Positions 35,236 to 48,263 of a DNA stretch of 64,000 nt are shown here, one piece after another. Location: contig OY720348.1 of assembly GCA_963082975.1 (NCBI GenBank), positions 51,534,421 through 51,598,420 on the forward strand, in the 5' to 3' direction. A model generated the notes under the pieces. The model saw nothing but the letters and a program-made list of their open reading frames with translations, was not told the origin of the DNA and did no database searches. Positions within the stretch are counted from its first letter, which is position 1. The number at the start of each line of letters is the position of its first letter. The translations under genes were made by a program, and so were the position numbers. This stretch comes from Labia minor. Lineage: Eukaryota; Arthropoda; Insecta; Dermaptera; Spongiphoridae.

Positions 35236-36353
35236 ATAATAATATATATATATATATATATATTATAAAGAATTGATTCAATTTAATAAATGACCGATGA
35301 GATTAATATCAAATAATAATAAAATTTCTAATGTAGCTGATGATTAAATTGCAATTAATAAAGCGAAATGTCCATTTAAAAATCCATTAAACCGTTCCAT
35401 TGGAAATGGCCTCCAGTCCATTGCTAGGCAAAAAAAAAAGAATTCAAATAGACGAAAAATGAATGAAGAAATTCAATTTGCTCTTTTTCACATCATTTAT
35501 CATATTAAACAATACACCAACTACAAATAGTCCTCCTCATTATAGAGGAAATCACTTTCTATTATCCACTTTTCGTAACGCCTTTTATCTCTATTAAGCG
35601 TATATTTATTATCAACTATCTATTCAATTTGGTGCTTTTGTAAAGAAAAAAAAAATACATAAAGCTTGAATAAGGTACCAACTTGGGGTTTTTGAATCGA
35701 TCAACACTTAAATAATTGATCCAAATTAGCAATAAAAAAAATCATCAGATATTTTATAACGCGATTGTTATGTTTCTTATATCGTAACTTCCCGATGAAG
35801 CTCTGTATACGTGGGCCATTTCACTTTTCCACAGTTCGCACTTTGATTTTTATTCATTTTTCAGAAAATGAGAAAACTCATTAACTACATTTAATTGCCA
35901 CATTGTTTAATCAATGTCAGCCCAACTTGTATTTAAAAATAGTAGATGTATCTCCTGTCAGTGTAACTTTTACTAATTATTTATCTTTTATATTAAATAC
36001 GAAAATTCGTAGATGTTATATACTTTAATCATCTCACTAGATGTTGGTTTCAATAAAAAAATAACTATTAGAGTAATTAAAATGCTTCTTTTTTTTTAAA
36101 GAAAAAAAAAATTGAATTTTTAATGTTCTTTCCATCAAGATTTTTTTAAAACTCCTTTAATCTTTAATCCTTATAAAGCATTATCCTTTGTAACTCTTCT
36201 CGTGAATTCTTTTTAAGATCCCTTATAACAATTTATTTTTATTCATTTATTTATTCATTCATTCTTGAAAAGTATTTTCATTAATAGCATATAATTATTA
36301 ATCCAAAATTTAATTTAATTTTTATTTGAAATATTATTAATAAAATGACTATA
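35236..36353. other. AT-rich spacer
   Basis: (TA)n at 35241-35262, then sequence with A/T homopolymers. No gene or repeat family recognised. Confidence 0.45.
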
Positions 36354-36498
36354 TGAGACTTGTGTGGTTTAGTGGTTAGCATCACAGTCTATCACAATGA
36401 AGCCTCGAGTTCGGGCCTAGGGAAATTGAATAATTTTTATTTAAAAGTTCTGCGTGATCCTAAGGGTTAATCCTCAAATAATAATACAAATAATAATT
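36354..36498 (+). mobile_element. SINE-2, tRNA-derived SINE
   Basis: gtggtttagtggttagcatc (A-box region) then cctcgagttcgggcctaggg (B-box region), body gttctgcgtgatcctaaggg, ending in an (AAT)-rich tail. Collinear with the copy at 20.03 kb. Confidence 0.78.
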
Positions 36499-36616
36499 AA
36501 ACGAAAAAATTTTTATATGTCTATAAGAAAATAAAAATATATAACTTAAAACATACACAAATAAAATTATATAATCAAATTTTCGATAGAATTGTATATT
36601 ATTATTTCCATTACGG

Positions 36617-37266
36617 TTGGAATTCATTTATCATTTCAGGTATTTATTTATTCATCAATATCCATTTTGTCCCCTTCAAAGTAATTCCCTCAGATATAAT
36701 ACACACTTATGCAAGCGCTTCTTCCAAGCTTCTTCTGAAATGCGCTTTTCGGTATGGACATCAGTTCGTTCTATGGTTCCGACTTTATCTCATCAATTGT
36801 GGAAAAACGCTTTCCATTCATTGGTCTCTTCAGTTTTGGGAATAGGAGAAAGTCGCAGGGAGCCAAATCTGATGAATAGGGTGGTTGAGACATGATTACG
36901 GTGTTGTTTTTGGCCAAAAATCACGAACAAGCAATGGTGTGCGAGCTGGTGCATTATCGTGATTCAGAATTCATTATTTGTTTTTTTCACAATTCCGATC
37001 GTTTGAGGCGTATTGCTTCACGCAAACGTTGCATAACTTCCTTGTAGTATTCCTTATTAACAGTACGGCCTGTTGGCAAGAACGTATGATGCACCACGCC
37101 ATTGTAATCGAAAACAGTAAGCAAAACCTTCACATTTGATCGAACTAGGCGTGTTCTTCTCGACCTTCTGTAAAGCCCTTGTACCACTTATAAACATTTT
37201 TTTGAAACAAAGTAGACTCGGCGAATGCCACAGTCAACACAACCAACATTTCCCTACAATTTCACT
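36617..37266 (-). pseudogene. mariner transposase remnant
   Basis: Minus strand reads the order of a mariner transposase: VAFAESTLFQKNVYKWYKGF then TEGREEHA (helix-turn-helix region, 37135-37230), a jump to VKVLLTVFDYNGVVHHTFLP and TGRTVNKEYYKEVMQRLREA (36987-37130), then HDNAPARTPLLVRDF (second catalytic Asp), PPYSSDLAPCDFLLFPKLKR (third Asp), and KSAFQKK ... GNYFEGDK near the end. Frameshifts and stops separate the blocks and the first catalytic region is missing, so it is inactive. The 3' tip of the element is not recognisable next to 36617. A second, more deleted copy abuts its other end. Confidence 0.85.
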
Positions 37267-37268
37267 AT

Positions 37269-37580
37269 ATACGAGATTTATTCAAAAGTAAAGGTGAATT
37301 TTGAATTCTTTCGAAAAGTATTTATTTATTCTTCATTATCCAAATTTTAAAGTAATTCCCCTCAGATACGACGAGCAATTATGCCAGCGCTTCTTCCAAT
37401 CGTCGAAACACTTCTGAAATGCACTTTTCGATTCCGACTTTATCTCACCAATTGTAGCATAACGCCTTCCTTTTATTGGTCTCTTCAGTTTTGGAAATAG
37501 GATAAAGTCTCAGGGAGCCAACATTTTTTTGAGACAAAGTAGACTCGGCAAATGCCACAGTCAACATTTTAAGTGCGTTA
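37269..37580 (-). mobile_element. mariner element of the same family with a large internal deletion
   Basis: Starts at TA with cgagatttattcaaaagtaa, a typical mariner terminal repeat, then a diverged copy of the 3' coding region (aaattttaaagtaattcccc, ttcttccaatcgtcg, ttggtctcttcagttttgg). It then jumps from 'cagggagccaac' straight to atttttttgagacaaagtag, which in the neighbouring copy lies several hundred bases further on. It therefore keeps the C-terminal and N-terminal ends but lacks the catalytic core. Confidence 0.8.
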
Positions 37581-38557
37581 CAGCACTTTATTTCATTTTT
37601 AAGGCAAAATTTAATTCAGATTCTTTGATCCATTTTTTTTAAGTAAAAAATCGAAGTATACACAAAAAAGTGACTAACTTTTTCAGACCCAGAATCCTAA
37701 AAAGCCTCTCTTGAAAATTTCACTAATATGGGCCTCAAAACGTCAAAACTCATATCTCACAATAAAACGTCAAAATAACACAGAAATAACCTATATATCT
37801 TAAAAAATTAATTCATTGGCAAAATTTATTTTATTAATTTATCTAATTATTCATTCTTTAAAATAGTAAAAGTATTTCCATTAATAGCACTGTACCAATT
37901 ATTATTAATTAAAAATATCAATTAATTTTCCTTTGAAATAATAACAAAATGACTATAAATTAAAACATAAAATTCTTATTTATTATTTATTATTTCGATT
38001 CTTTTAATAAATATTTTAAAATCATTTTTGATTTCTTATTTAATGTTTGATTTTTATACAATATATTGTCTCTTGTGTCCCGCCTAGCCAATGTATTTTT
38101 ATTACCAATATTTTTACTAGTGTTCTAAAATTTTCTTTTTTTTCTTTATTGTTATTTTAACCTATTTTAAATAAAAATTCAATCAACTTAATGATTGCCA
38201 GTCGAATTCGAGATGTTTTTGATGAACAAAAGCAATGATGCATTTGTAAAACAAATCTGGTCGTTGTAAATATGGTTACGTTTTAGCTGTATATTGGATT
38301 TCTATTCTGAAATCTGCCCCGAGGTTGTATAACTCGCAAAATAATTAAGTTCGTCTATTCAATCATTCATTGTTTTAAATCATATTTGCATTTTTTTAAC
38401 AACGTCCTCAACCTCGTTGATCAACAGTGAAAATGGATATTTTACTAAGCTAGATTTACAGTTTAAAAAAAAATTTAAAAAAAAAAAAATTTTAAATTCG
38501 ATACATTTTTAATAAAATATTCTCTATATTAGATAATATTAATATAATAATAATTAT
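37581..38557. other. AT-rich spacer
   Basis: 37670-37800 holds another version of the 'cgaaacgt'-type repeat (gggcctcaaaacgtcaaaac). The rest is unassigned. Confidence 0.4.
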
Positions 38558-38684
38558 TATTATTATTAGTATTATTTGTGGATAGACCTTGAAAATCACG
38601 CAAAGCTTTCAAAAGAAATTATTAATTATTAAATTTCCTTAATCCTGAATTCGTATCTTCAGTGTGGTAGACAATCATGCTAAC
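38558..38684 (-). mobile_element. SINE-2, reverse copy
   Basis: Minus-oriented: the (AAT)n tail at 38555-38575, body 'gatagaccttgaaaatcacg', and the tRNA-like head ending near 'cttcagtgtggtagacaatc atgctaac'. The A-box edge is decayed. Confidence 0.68.
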
Positions 38685-38904
38685 AACTTTTCTTTTTTTT
38701 TTAATGTGATTATTAGCCAAAATAAGAAAAATATGTATACCAAAGTTGACAAAAAAAAAAATAAAAAAAAAATATAAATCCCTAAACACAGCGGGATTAA
38801 ATAGCACATAGTATTAAAAACATATTTAACAAAAGTTATTTTTATGTTTGTAACATATTAATATTTATTAATTATTAAATAATTTTACTTATTCTAAATT
38901 TTTT

Positions 38905-39062
38905 AACAAAAAAAGATGATTTTTCCCGAGGCTGAAACCAATATAGATCGAATTTTCTTTATAAATATTATCTATGGTGTGAATTTCAAAAAATTCCTTT
39001 ACTACCTAAATTACAAATATATATTTATATAATTTTTGCTAGTATAATAAGATAAGATTATT
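38905..39062 (+). repeat. Family C fragment (3' half)
   Basis: aaaaaagatgatttttcccg, then aaccaatatagatcgaattt, and the terminus aatttttgctagtataataa. The first half of the family is absent. Confidence 0.65.
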
Positions 39063-39840
39063 TGAATTAAAACAAAAGTCGTAATGGTCAAATATCCTTT
39101 TTTTTTAACTTTAAAATTTTAATTCATTTAATATTATTATTTATAATTTACTCACTTTCAACAACTTTATATATATATCCAAATTTATTCTATTGAAGGT
39201 AAATAATTGACAAAGACAAACTGCATTATATAGATCAAAACAAACATGGAACTAGGGAACTAGAAGAAGGTGTTAATTCAATAGAGTCCCTAAAGTTCAC
39301 GAACTCCATTTAGATAGACACGATTTAGGACCGTTTATATTAAAATAATAAAAGCAAATTTAAATTGAAAGAAGAGGATAAATAAGGGATTGTGTTTAGT
39401 CTTAGATAGTCAGACAGGATACGACTCCCATCCATCTCCGTATCAACGAGAAGGTTAACCATTTAACGTGACATGCTATTTTATCTTTCCCAAGTGATTT
39501 GTTCTTTACTAGATAATATGCACTATCAGTCGAAACATTTGTTAGTCTGTTTTAATCTTTTTGTTGGATTATTATTATTATGAATCAAGATCCAAAATAA
39601 GTTCATATTTCTATTTCTAATTAAATATTCATATAATTAAGGTTAGTTTTTATTTTTCTGAAAATATACCAATTAGACTCTAATTTCAAGAATTTTATCC
39701 CCAAAATAAATATAGCATAAACTTTTATATAACAAGATAATTTGAATATTATTTTGGTTTCATTTACTATATATATATATATATATATATATATTTAGTA
39801 TTTAGTCTCAAGTAAGGCTGGGCTGGCAACTACGATGTAA
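39063..39840. other. AT-rich spacer
   Basis: (TA)n at 39767-39794. A more complex patch at 39390-39480 (gtcagacaggatacgactcc) is not assigned. Confidence 0.4.
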
Positions 39841-40336
39841 TGAATTAAATTTAAATTAAATTAAAATATATAAATAATATTTATTAAACCAGCACGTGTT
39901 TCGCTCTTTGTTGATAGCACCACGTCACGTGCTGGCGCGTGATTGCCAGTCAACGTGTTAAAAAATTAATTCCGCTACTTTCAGCGATTCAATCAAGTTA
40001 AATTTATTATTTTATACAATTTTTAATCATGCGAAAAATTATCAAACATATATATTTATTTTTACGGTCTGTTTAGAGGAAAAAAATGAAAACGTGGTAG
40101 GTAATGACCCTTTTCCGGATGAGCTACATTTCTCAAAAGTTGAGAAAACTACGAATTTTGAATAATGCCCGTATACCAAATTTCATGATTCTAGCTCAAA
40201 CTGTTTTTGGGTACTCTTGTTTACATACACATACACACACACAGACAGACATATATTTTTCTCAAACTTAGTGAAAATGAGTAGGGACCTTCAAAACGTA
40301 CAAAAATATCAAAATCTCGACATCGAAAATTTTCGT
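39841..40336 (-). mobile_element. Family A HINE-like element, copy A8
   Basis: Minus copy lacking the terminal hairpin at its left edge (starts in the AT-rich internal stretch) and truncated near the 5' hairpin on the right (stops at tcgaaaattttcgtcag). The microsatellite is acatacacatacacacacac (40225-40245). Confidence 0.75.
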
Positions 40337-41192
40337 CAGATTGTAAAAATGATAATAAAGGACTTTAACATTCAATTTTTTTCTTTTTTTTTTTGGTTAA
40401 ATAAAGATTTTATGTATCATTGTAAATATAAATTAATAATTATAAACATTTGTAAAATAAATTTCTTTTTTATTGAAATTTTATTTTTACTTCCTATTCA
40501 TTACAAAATATATATAATATAAATTATTTCCGGGCTATTTTCTTGTTCAAGTGTGTGTTTTAGGCGTCCATTTTGGCGTCATTTTCAAGACAGTTTATTT
40601 AAGAAGAAATTTTTTTATTTATTTAATTTATTTAAATATTGGAAAATAAAATAAATAAATCAAATTTATTTGTCAAAAAAAATAAGATAACGAATATTGT
40701 TTGAAAAGAAATCAAATGAATGCATCGCCAAACATAAAATCGAGGAGGTTATGATAAGAGGATTATGTGGCTCGAAAGGGTGAAGAAAGTGATAAATAGT
40801 ATAGTAGTAGTAGTATAGTAAAGAGTATAGTTTTTAAGAAAATAAGAGAAAATAGAAATTGAATGAAGATGGCTTAGGATTGTAAAGTTTTCAAGAAGCT
40901 ACTGTCAAAAATTTTGATTTCAGTATCGCCACAAAGATAGAATTTAAATTTTTTATTATATATACATATCAGTTAATATTTAAATTTGAATATAAGAATA
41001 AATGCTCCATTCTAAGAACAATAACTGTTGCTTTTGAGAATAAATTATTCTTTTAAAATATTTTTTATCTCCACCGCTTAGTTCCTCTCCTTTAAAACAA
41101 ATGTAATTTTCATCAAAATAAAATTAAAAATAAAAACATTCCCGTAGAGATACGCTGACATATACAAAAACAAAAACAAAAACACAAAAACA

Positions 41193-41224
<32 letters not shown>

Positions 41225-42772
41225 AAAACAGAGAGAATAACTTAATTGCTTTTTCTGTGAATTACCGTGGTAAACTAAATTTGAACTAGATAACTTAAGT
41301 CATTTCACGCACACGTAAGATGTACATTATTCTGTTCTTTTTATTTTTTAGCCAATTTTTATATGTCAAGTAGTTAAGTTTATGGACTACCGTATTTAGT
41401 TACACCCCTGAATGACTCTTCAAATTTTATTAACTTTACTTTTTATCACAGAAATTTTTATTTAAAATGACACTTACCTAAAAACATTCCTTCATAATGA
41501 TTTATTTCTTTATTTATCTATATGTCAATAGAACTATATTCGATAAATTAATAAAAAACAAAAACTAGTTGACCCAGCAAATTTCGTACCGCCTTAAACT
41601 CTATAAACTTTTAGCTGTTAAATTCAAATAAGACAAAAATGGAACAAACTACGTTTTTTCGCCAATCTTATCGAATTAATACCAAGTTAATGCAATTAAA
41701 CTGTATCAAGTACTTCGAGAGAGCCATTCAGATACATACGAATAATTTAATCAAAATCGACCCAGTAGCGTTATTGAAAGAAAATTAGGGATTGTATTTT
41801 AATAAAATGCCAAAGAAACAACCAAATGACGTGTTCTTGAGAAAATGTATGAGACAGTCCTAAAAAATAATTAAAAACTACAAATATAAATAAACCCACG
41901 TTTCCCAAAGTTATCCCAGATCTTTCCCCTACCAAACCTTAAATTCTCCATGAAGTACTTGCTGGGCCACAAATTTATTCTTCGTCTAGGAATTATCCAA
42001 AATGAGGAAAAAAAAATTGTATGTTCGAATTATTGTTCAAAAGAGTTACAAATGTTGACTAATTATGGATATATATGATTATAATTTAAAAACCTAAACC
42101 AAATTTTGTACCAATATTTTCAATTTAAAAAATATGTCTGCCTGACTGTGATCTGACAAAAGTGGATCTATTCACATTTCAAAGATTCTATAATTGGAAT
42201 AAGATGGAAGATAATCTACACAAATTCAAAATTGTCGTTTTTATCCTCTGTGTAGCATTGCAGAATGTTTTTTGGTTGAATAAATATTATTCAAATTTTT
42301 TTTTTCTACTATTTTCCGTTCAATTTAATTAAAATTCTTAGATCAAAGAATTTTATTCGGTTCTTAAACTTTGTTAAAATGTCTATTTGTTTTTTTAATT
42401 AAAATGTTAAATGTTGATCCATTTTATCATATAAAAGTATAATATTCTTTTTGTAATATGCTAAAACAATAACAATAAATTACTATTAAAATATAATTTA
42501 ATTGTTTCTGTAGAGGTTGTTTCTACCAGGCCCCATGTTTCTTAGTAGATAAATCATATTTGTTTCATCAGAATCGAATGGACCCTAAATTAAGTATTAT
42601 TCACCCTCTGGGAATAAAACACACATGTTTCGATGGGGTTGAAAAAAAAAAAATAAATAAATTGTAGAAAAAAAAACAATGCATGGAGTGAAAATGTTCT
42701 TTTCAGAATGAATCTGAGTCAGCAACAACTGATGGTTAGATAAGCATGGATATAACGGGCCTAAATTTATAT
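40337..42772. other. AT-rich intergenic stretch
   Basis: Contains an A-rich run at 41165-41230 and a block at 41565-41905 (actagttgacccagcaaatt, then atcaaaatcgacccagtagc) that resembles widely dispersed insect repeats. No coding signal. Confidence 0.45.
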
Positions 42773-42979
42773 TTATGATAGGAGAGAAGTGTTACAGAAG
42801 GGAAGGGTCAGTAATTTCCACGCAGACTTGGCACAGACATCTCTCTCACTCCTTGCTTTGAAATCTCTTGTGTTAATCGACGAAGCGGAAATCCGGAGTG
42901 AATCCTCTCCCTTGGCAATGGGTGCGTCTGTCTGTCTGTCTATCCCAGTATCGGTATTACTCGACAATTCATGACTCAT
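42773..42979 (-). CDS. Candidate small ORF or first exon, unknown protein
   Basis: A 68-codon ATG-started frame on the minus strand in a GC-richer island (42780-43110). The start sits in a fair context (A at -3, attacgATGAG). The translation is hydrophilic and protein-like: MSHELSSNTDTGIDRQTDAP, then KGEDSLRISASSINTRDFKA and CAKSAWKLLTLPFCNTSLLS. It ends in a Ser/Leu-rich stretch, so the real exon, if any, may splice out earlier. A plus-strand frame overlaps it (42789-42974). I cannot identify a family. The island could equally be a conserved promoter or UTR. Confidence 0.3.
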   Translation of the reverse strand: MSHELSSNTDTGIDRQTDAPIAKGEDSLRISASSINTRDFKARSERDVCAKSAWKLLTLPFCNTSLLS

Positions 42980-43323
42980 CGTAATTGAGGGAGGAATTCA
43001 TCGATGAGAAGAAGTTGAGGAATGAATCGGTGGATTCAATCGAGAATCCCATTCAGAGAATGGCTCTATTATCGTAGGGGTTGTGATTGATCTAAAGAGG
43101 GTGGGTGGGGGGAAAAAATCCGACTAGTAGACACGGGTCCCTTTACGTTGATAGAGAGATGGTCACTAAATTGTCCTTCATGAACACCTAAGAATTGAAA
43201 ATTGAAGATGATGGAAAACTTCTATTGTTCTTTAAATATTGTCTTATGATAGCTTAGATACATTTTTCAATGGAAATGTTCAATATTTCTAAGAAATTCA
43301 TCATTTTGATTATAAAATTTTAA

Positions 43324-43908
43324 TAGTAATGCGATCATTAAAATTTTCGATGTTGAGAATTTGATGTTTTTATACATTTCGAAGGTCCCTGGGTCATTTT
43401 CACAAAGATTGAGAAAAATGTCTGTCTGTGTGTGCTTCTCTCTCTCTCTGTGTGTGTGTGTGTGTGTAGACAAGATTACGCAAAAACGGTTTGAGCTAGA
43501 ATCAAGAAATTTGGGTATACGGGCATTATTCAAAATTCCTAGTTTTCTACTTTTTAGAAATGTAGCTCATTCGGAAGAGGACCATTATTTTCATTTTTTT
43601 CCTCTAAACTGACCGAAAAAATAAAGATATATGTTTGATAGTTTTTCACATGATTAAAAATTGTATAAAACTGCTATATATATAGATTTTAAGCTTGATT
43701 GAATCGCTGAAAGTATCGGAATTAATTTTTTAATACTGCAAATCACGCGCCAGCACGTGATGTGTTGCCATCAATAAAGAGTCAAACACGCACTGGTTTA
43801 ATAAATCTTATTTAATTTTTAATTTAATTAATTAAATTTAATTTAAATATAATATATGTTATTTAATCCAATTCAAATTTGCGAGATAGTCGAGTGGAGA
43901 TACTCTAG
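43324..43908 (+). mobile_element. Family A HINE-like element, copy A9
   Basis: Plus copy with the 5' hairpin mostly lost (agtaatgcgatc), a strong microsatellite (ctctctctctgtgtgtgtgt, 43440-43468), and a clear 3' end tttgcgagatagtcgagtgg with the hairpin GAGTGGAGATACTC (one base change) followed by TAGA. Confidence 0.8.
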
Positions 43909-45412
43909 ATTTTTTTATAGCCCATTCAAATTTCAAAATTTCAATGATTCACTCTTTGTCTTTATTGTGATTGGCTTGACTTAATTAAATCATTCACATC
44001 AATCTATAATTATCTACCTATCTAATCAATATTACAATATTATAACAAAACTTATATATATATAATATGGATTTATATATTATATTCTCTTTATCTTAAA
44101 AATTTTTGTCCAATATTTATGAAATTTATGTATTAAGCAGTTTTTGATTTGACAAATCGATCTGAATAAATAATTTTTGAAAAGAAAACTAATTTTAATT
44201 GTTTTTTTTTATTAAGTAAAGTAATAAATAACAGGTGTGAATAAATACCGAAATCAATATATATTATTATTAATATTCATATAAATATTTGATTTTTAAA
44301 AATAATTATTTTTGATATTCATTTCCTGAGATAAACAAAATATATATTCATGAAGTTAGAAACATAATAGAAATGAACAATTATTGAAGAAACTAAATAT
44401 TATTATATTAATAGATTAATATAAAATGTGTCTTATTGTATTAAACAATTTAAGATTTTTATCCATTAAAATATTTCCTAATTGTGATTTGTCTAAGCAG
44501 AATAAAGATGTTGTATAATCAGTACAACCTCAAACTTTATCTTGTTTTTTTTTATTGGTCCGAATTTGGAACCCAAGTTCAAGAATTTACTGCCCACCAA
44601 CCGACCGTGTATATTCATATCAAATATATCAAATATAATTTTATAAAATTCACCATTGATTAGGGAAAGTAAAAATTATACTTAGATGATTTATTTGATA
44701 TGATGTAAGAATATGAAAGGATGAAATGTTGTTTCTTTTAAAAAAGAATCTTTAGAAAAAAATTACCATACTTTTCTCATTAAAAGTTAGTGGATGAACT
44801 GTAATTTAATTTATAAAATAATAAATATAATAAAAAAAAAAAAAATAGAAAGTTTTTATAACCTTTGAAAAAATGGAGTAGCACACACTGAAATATCGAT
44901 TTTAACAAAGGTATTTTTTTTTCTATTTTGTTTATCCAGACTAAAATTTTTAAAGAATATCATAAAGTCATTTAAATTGAGAAGATCTATCCCTTGAATG
45001 AAACGTGCAAGGGAATCGATTATCTCTTGATGATCGCATTAACAATTTTTCGTTGGATGTGCTCTTATTCTCTGGTATCTATCTTGTGATAGGCTTACTG
45101 TCCAATTTCCTGTAGATCCGATTTAATGTTAACACTTTATCAGTTTTTTTTTTGACTTCCCAATGGACAAGTCTCTAAAAGTCACTTCTTCCATTTACTT
45201 TACAATAGTGAATGGAGTGGGATGGGGTTATAATTTTTAATCCAATGCAAATAAAAATAATACTTTAAAATAAAGTTCTGTTTAAGAAAATAGTTTAGAA
45301 AATAAAATAAAAACAAACAAATATTAAATGAATTCCTATATTGTATATCCGACATATATTTAAAATAAATAAATCTTATCCTAAAATAAAGTTTAGCTAT
45401 ATAAAATTATTT
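43909..45412. other. AT-rich spacer with a SINE-1 fragment
   Basis: 44520-44610 (acctcaaactttatcttgtt, then ttggaacccaagttcaag) is a short reverse fragment of SINE-1. The rest is AT-rich without recognisable features. Confidence 0.45.
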
Positions 45413-45650
45413 AGAGGCGCACAGGTTGGGGGTTGAAGGCGTTAGCTCACATCCTCGAGGTCTCGAGTTCAAGTTCCGTGCCTAAGAAGGGAATTTCTCT
45501 AGCTGGGGTATATGGAACGTAGTTAATTCAGTCTCCGATATCAAAATTAGGAAGATATTTGATAAAAAGTAGCGCCTCCGATTAAGAAAATCAAGGCAAA
45601 GGTGAATAGTGATCATAGGACACGTAAATCGTACAACTGACTTGATAGGC
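45413..45650 (+). mobile_element. SINE-1, tRNA-derived SINE
   Basis: Head ggcgcacaggttgggggttg...gcgttagctcacatcctc, B-box-like ggtctcgagttcaagttcc, body with aaaaagtagcgcctccgatt and aaaatcaaggcaaaggtg, ending near 'gtgatcataggac'. Collinear with the 10.6 kb copy. Confidence 0.75.
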
Positions 45651-45939
45651 GCTTATTTATTTATTTATTATTATATAAATTTATTTAATTTATTTAATTA
45701 TTTAAATTTTTTATATTAGTTTAGGAATCAGAACCCATTTCAACCCTGATAAACAATTATATTTTTTTTAACTCTAACTAATTAATTAATGTTTTAAGTT
45801 TCTGCATTCTTGTCCTTAAGGTTCATAACATATTACTTTACCAATTTACTTACTATGAATTAATTCTAATTTATTATAATTATTAACAAAATAATTTTGA
45901 AAAATTAACTATTTATTCACTCTCTCCTTATATATCCTG

Positions 45940-46500
45940 TACAAATTTTCAATGATTAAATATGTTTTTTTATTCACCCACCCAAGTTCAAATACATTTT
46001 TTTAAACTGGTAGTGGATGTTAATTGATTTGAATATAGTTTTTTTCAAATATTAATTTTTTAATTTAATTTGATAAATTTATATTGTTAGTTATATATAT
46101 GAGAGAAAAAATTTATCTTATAAAATATATTTAGAAGCATATAAATTTGTCTTGTAATGGTTGCAGTTAGTAGAGATTCAAAGTACTTTAATAGAATATC
46201 GTCAAAGCATAATATTTTTTAAATTGATTTTTAAATAATTTTAATATTTTAAATAGTTTAGGTAGTTTTAGTAGTAGTGGATGTTAATTGATTTGAATAT
46301 AGTTTTTTTTTTCAAATATTAATTTAATTAATTAATATTGTTAGTTTTATATGAGAGAAAAAATTTATCTTATAATATTTAGCAGCATACAAATTTGTCT
46401 TGCAATGGCTGCAGTTAGTAGTTTCAAAGTTCTTTAATAGAGTCTCGTCAAAGCATAACATTTTTTAAATTGATTTTTAAATAATTTTAAATAGTTTTAA
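45940..46500 (+). repeat. Tandem duplication of about 250 bp
   Basis: Two adjacent units (about 46015-46260 and 46277-46500) share gttaattgatttgaatatag, gagagaaaaaatttatctta, aatttgtcttg(t/c)aatgg, (t/c)tgcagttagtag and gtcaaagcataa(t/c)attttt. A related single copy is at 24.9-25.16 kb. The unit is AT-rich and non-coding. Confidence 0.8.
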
Positions 46501-46913
46501 TAGTTTTAAGTAGAAATTGTCTCTATATATATATATTACTTGTTATTATTTATTTCTGACAAAAATTAAAATATTTTCTATTTGTTTAGAAAATATATCG
46601 AACTATTTCTATGAGGATTATTATTAATCACAAGAATTTCTATTTGAAACTGCAAACAAGCAGATACGATTTATTAAGAAGAAATGAAATACAGTGGAAT
46701 GAGACTTTTAGTGAATGATTTTGAAATTAATTTTCCATTGATATCAGCAAAATAATAGAGTGAGATTGAAATGGTCATGAGGGTGAACTTTATTAATTGA
46801 AATTGTCAGCTGATGTATGAAATTTAATACCTTTAAACATTATATCTATTATATATTTTTCCTAATACCGAATGACATATTCATATAATAATGATTAATT
46901 GATGATACTAGTG

Positions 46914-46954
<41 letters not shown>

Positions 46955-47414
46955 TATGCCAAAATATATATTTAAAAAGAGCTTTTATCATTTATCAGAA
47001 TTTTTTATTTTTTTGATTTATTAATATATTTATTTTATTAATCTAATAATATGGAGATGAAGGATTTAATGAAAATTTTAGTATTGAAAATGTAAATATT
47101 TGATCAATGAGGTTTCAGTTTTAAATATTAAATTATTTTATTATATTTTTTTTTTTGGTTAAAATTTATAATTTTAATTATATACTTATATATATTGATT
47201 ATATTATATATTTATTTTTAATGAAAGGGTATATAGATTAGGAAATTGAATTATAATAAAATGTGTTTGTCTACTTGGATATTTAAAAATATTGAATTTT
47301 GAAAAATTAATTTAGTTAAAAGGATTCAAGAGATTGTAGTCTTTCTCTTCTTAGATATTTATAGAAATTATAAAAAAAAAAAAAATAATTTTTTACTTTT
47401 GTACACCCTACAAA
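46501..47414. other. AT-rich spacer
   Basis: (TA)n at 46921-46951. No gene or repeat family recognised. Confidence 0.45.
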
Positions 47415-47545
47415 GGCACATCAGGTTTGATCAAGTCAGTTTCCGCTTAAGCGGAGTAAAGGTTTTCTATGATCAGTTCATCTCAACCTTTATTTTGATT
47501 TTCTTGATCAGGGCCGCTAGTTTTTAACAATTACCTCCCTATCAA
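47415..47545 (-). mobile_element. SINE-1 fragment, reverse
   Basis: Contains agtcagtttccgcttaagcg, then aacctttattttgattttct and gatcagggccgctag, matching the reversed body and tail of SINE-1. The head is absent. Confidence 0.6.
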
Positions 47546-47928
47546 ATTAATTCAACTCACCATTAAAAATGATAGAATTATAAATATTTAAAAAATAATA
47601 ATAATAATAATAATAAAATCTCTGGCTTATGTAAATACTACGCACGGACAGTGCTTATTAAGTCGGTTACAAAAAAAATGTATTAGATTAAGAAAATATT
47701 AATTATGTATTATATTATACAATTATATTTCACTATAATTATAATAATTATTTTAACTAAAGGAATTAACATCTCTATTTTTGAGGAGCAAGTTGATTTA
47801 GTAGCAGCAAACAGATTTCTCCAGACGTCCCTATATATATATGTATATACATATATACTAAGGGGTCCATCTGGGAATTCCTAGTATAAATAAGAGATAT
47901 TTAGTTTAATAGAATTTGAATTTAGTTC

Positions 47929-47935
<7 letters not shown>

Positions 47936-47978
<43 letters not shown>
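47936..47978. repeat. (TA)n microsatellite
   Basis: Uninterrupted alternating TA over about 40 bases, directly next to the hAT MITE that follows. Similar tracts lie at 22424-22457, 25810-25836, 34000-34024 and 53569-53613. Confidence 0.95.
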
Positions 47979-47980
<2 letters not shown>

Positions 47981-47982
<2 letters not shown>

Positions 47983-48263
47983 GGATGAAAATATTTCGAA
48001 AACACCAACATTTGGACATTTGTAAAAAAAATTTACTTTTTTTTTAAAGCCATATTGAATGAAAAATCGAAAATGTTTAAGAGCCAAATCGGAAAAATAT
48101 TTTACCTTTTTATTTTTTAGAGCCATATTGAATGAAAAATCGAAAATAAGAGCCAAACTTATTGTGAGAAATAGTTCGTCGGACCTAAATATTTAAAAAC
48201 CGGGACAATAGATTGTCCCGAAGACATTTTCGCGACGCCAGTACAGAGCATTTGGTCACCCTA
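47981..48263 (-). mobile_element. Non-autonomous hAT element, TAGGGTGACC family (reverse)
   Basis: Reverse copy of the 28.4 kb element: ends taggatgaaaatatttcg and ...catttggtcaccctata. An 8-bp direct repeat, tatataat, is found on both sides (47973-47980 and 48264-48271), although the left one lies in a TA tract. The phrase agccatattgaatgaaaaat occurs twice inside (near 48048 and 48122), an internal duplication not present in the first copy. Confidence 0.82.
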
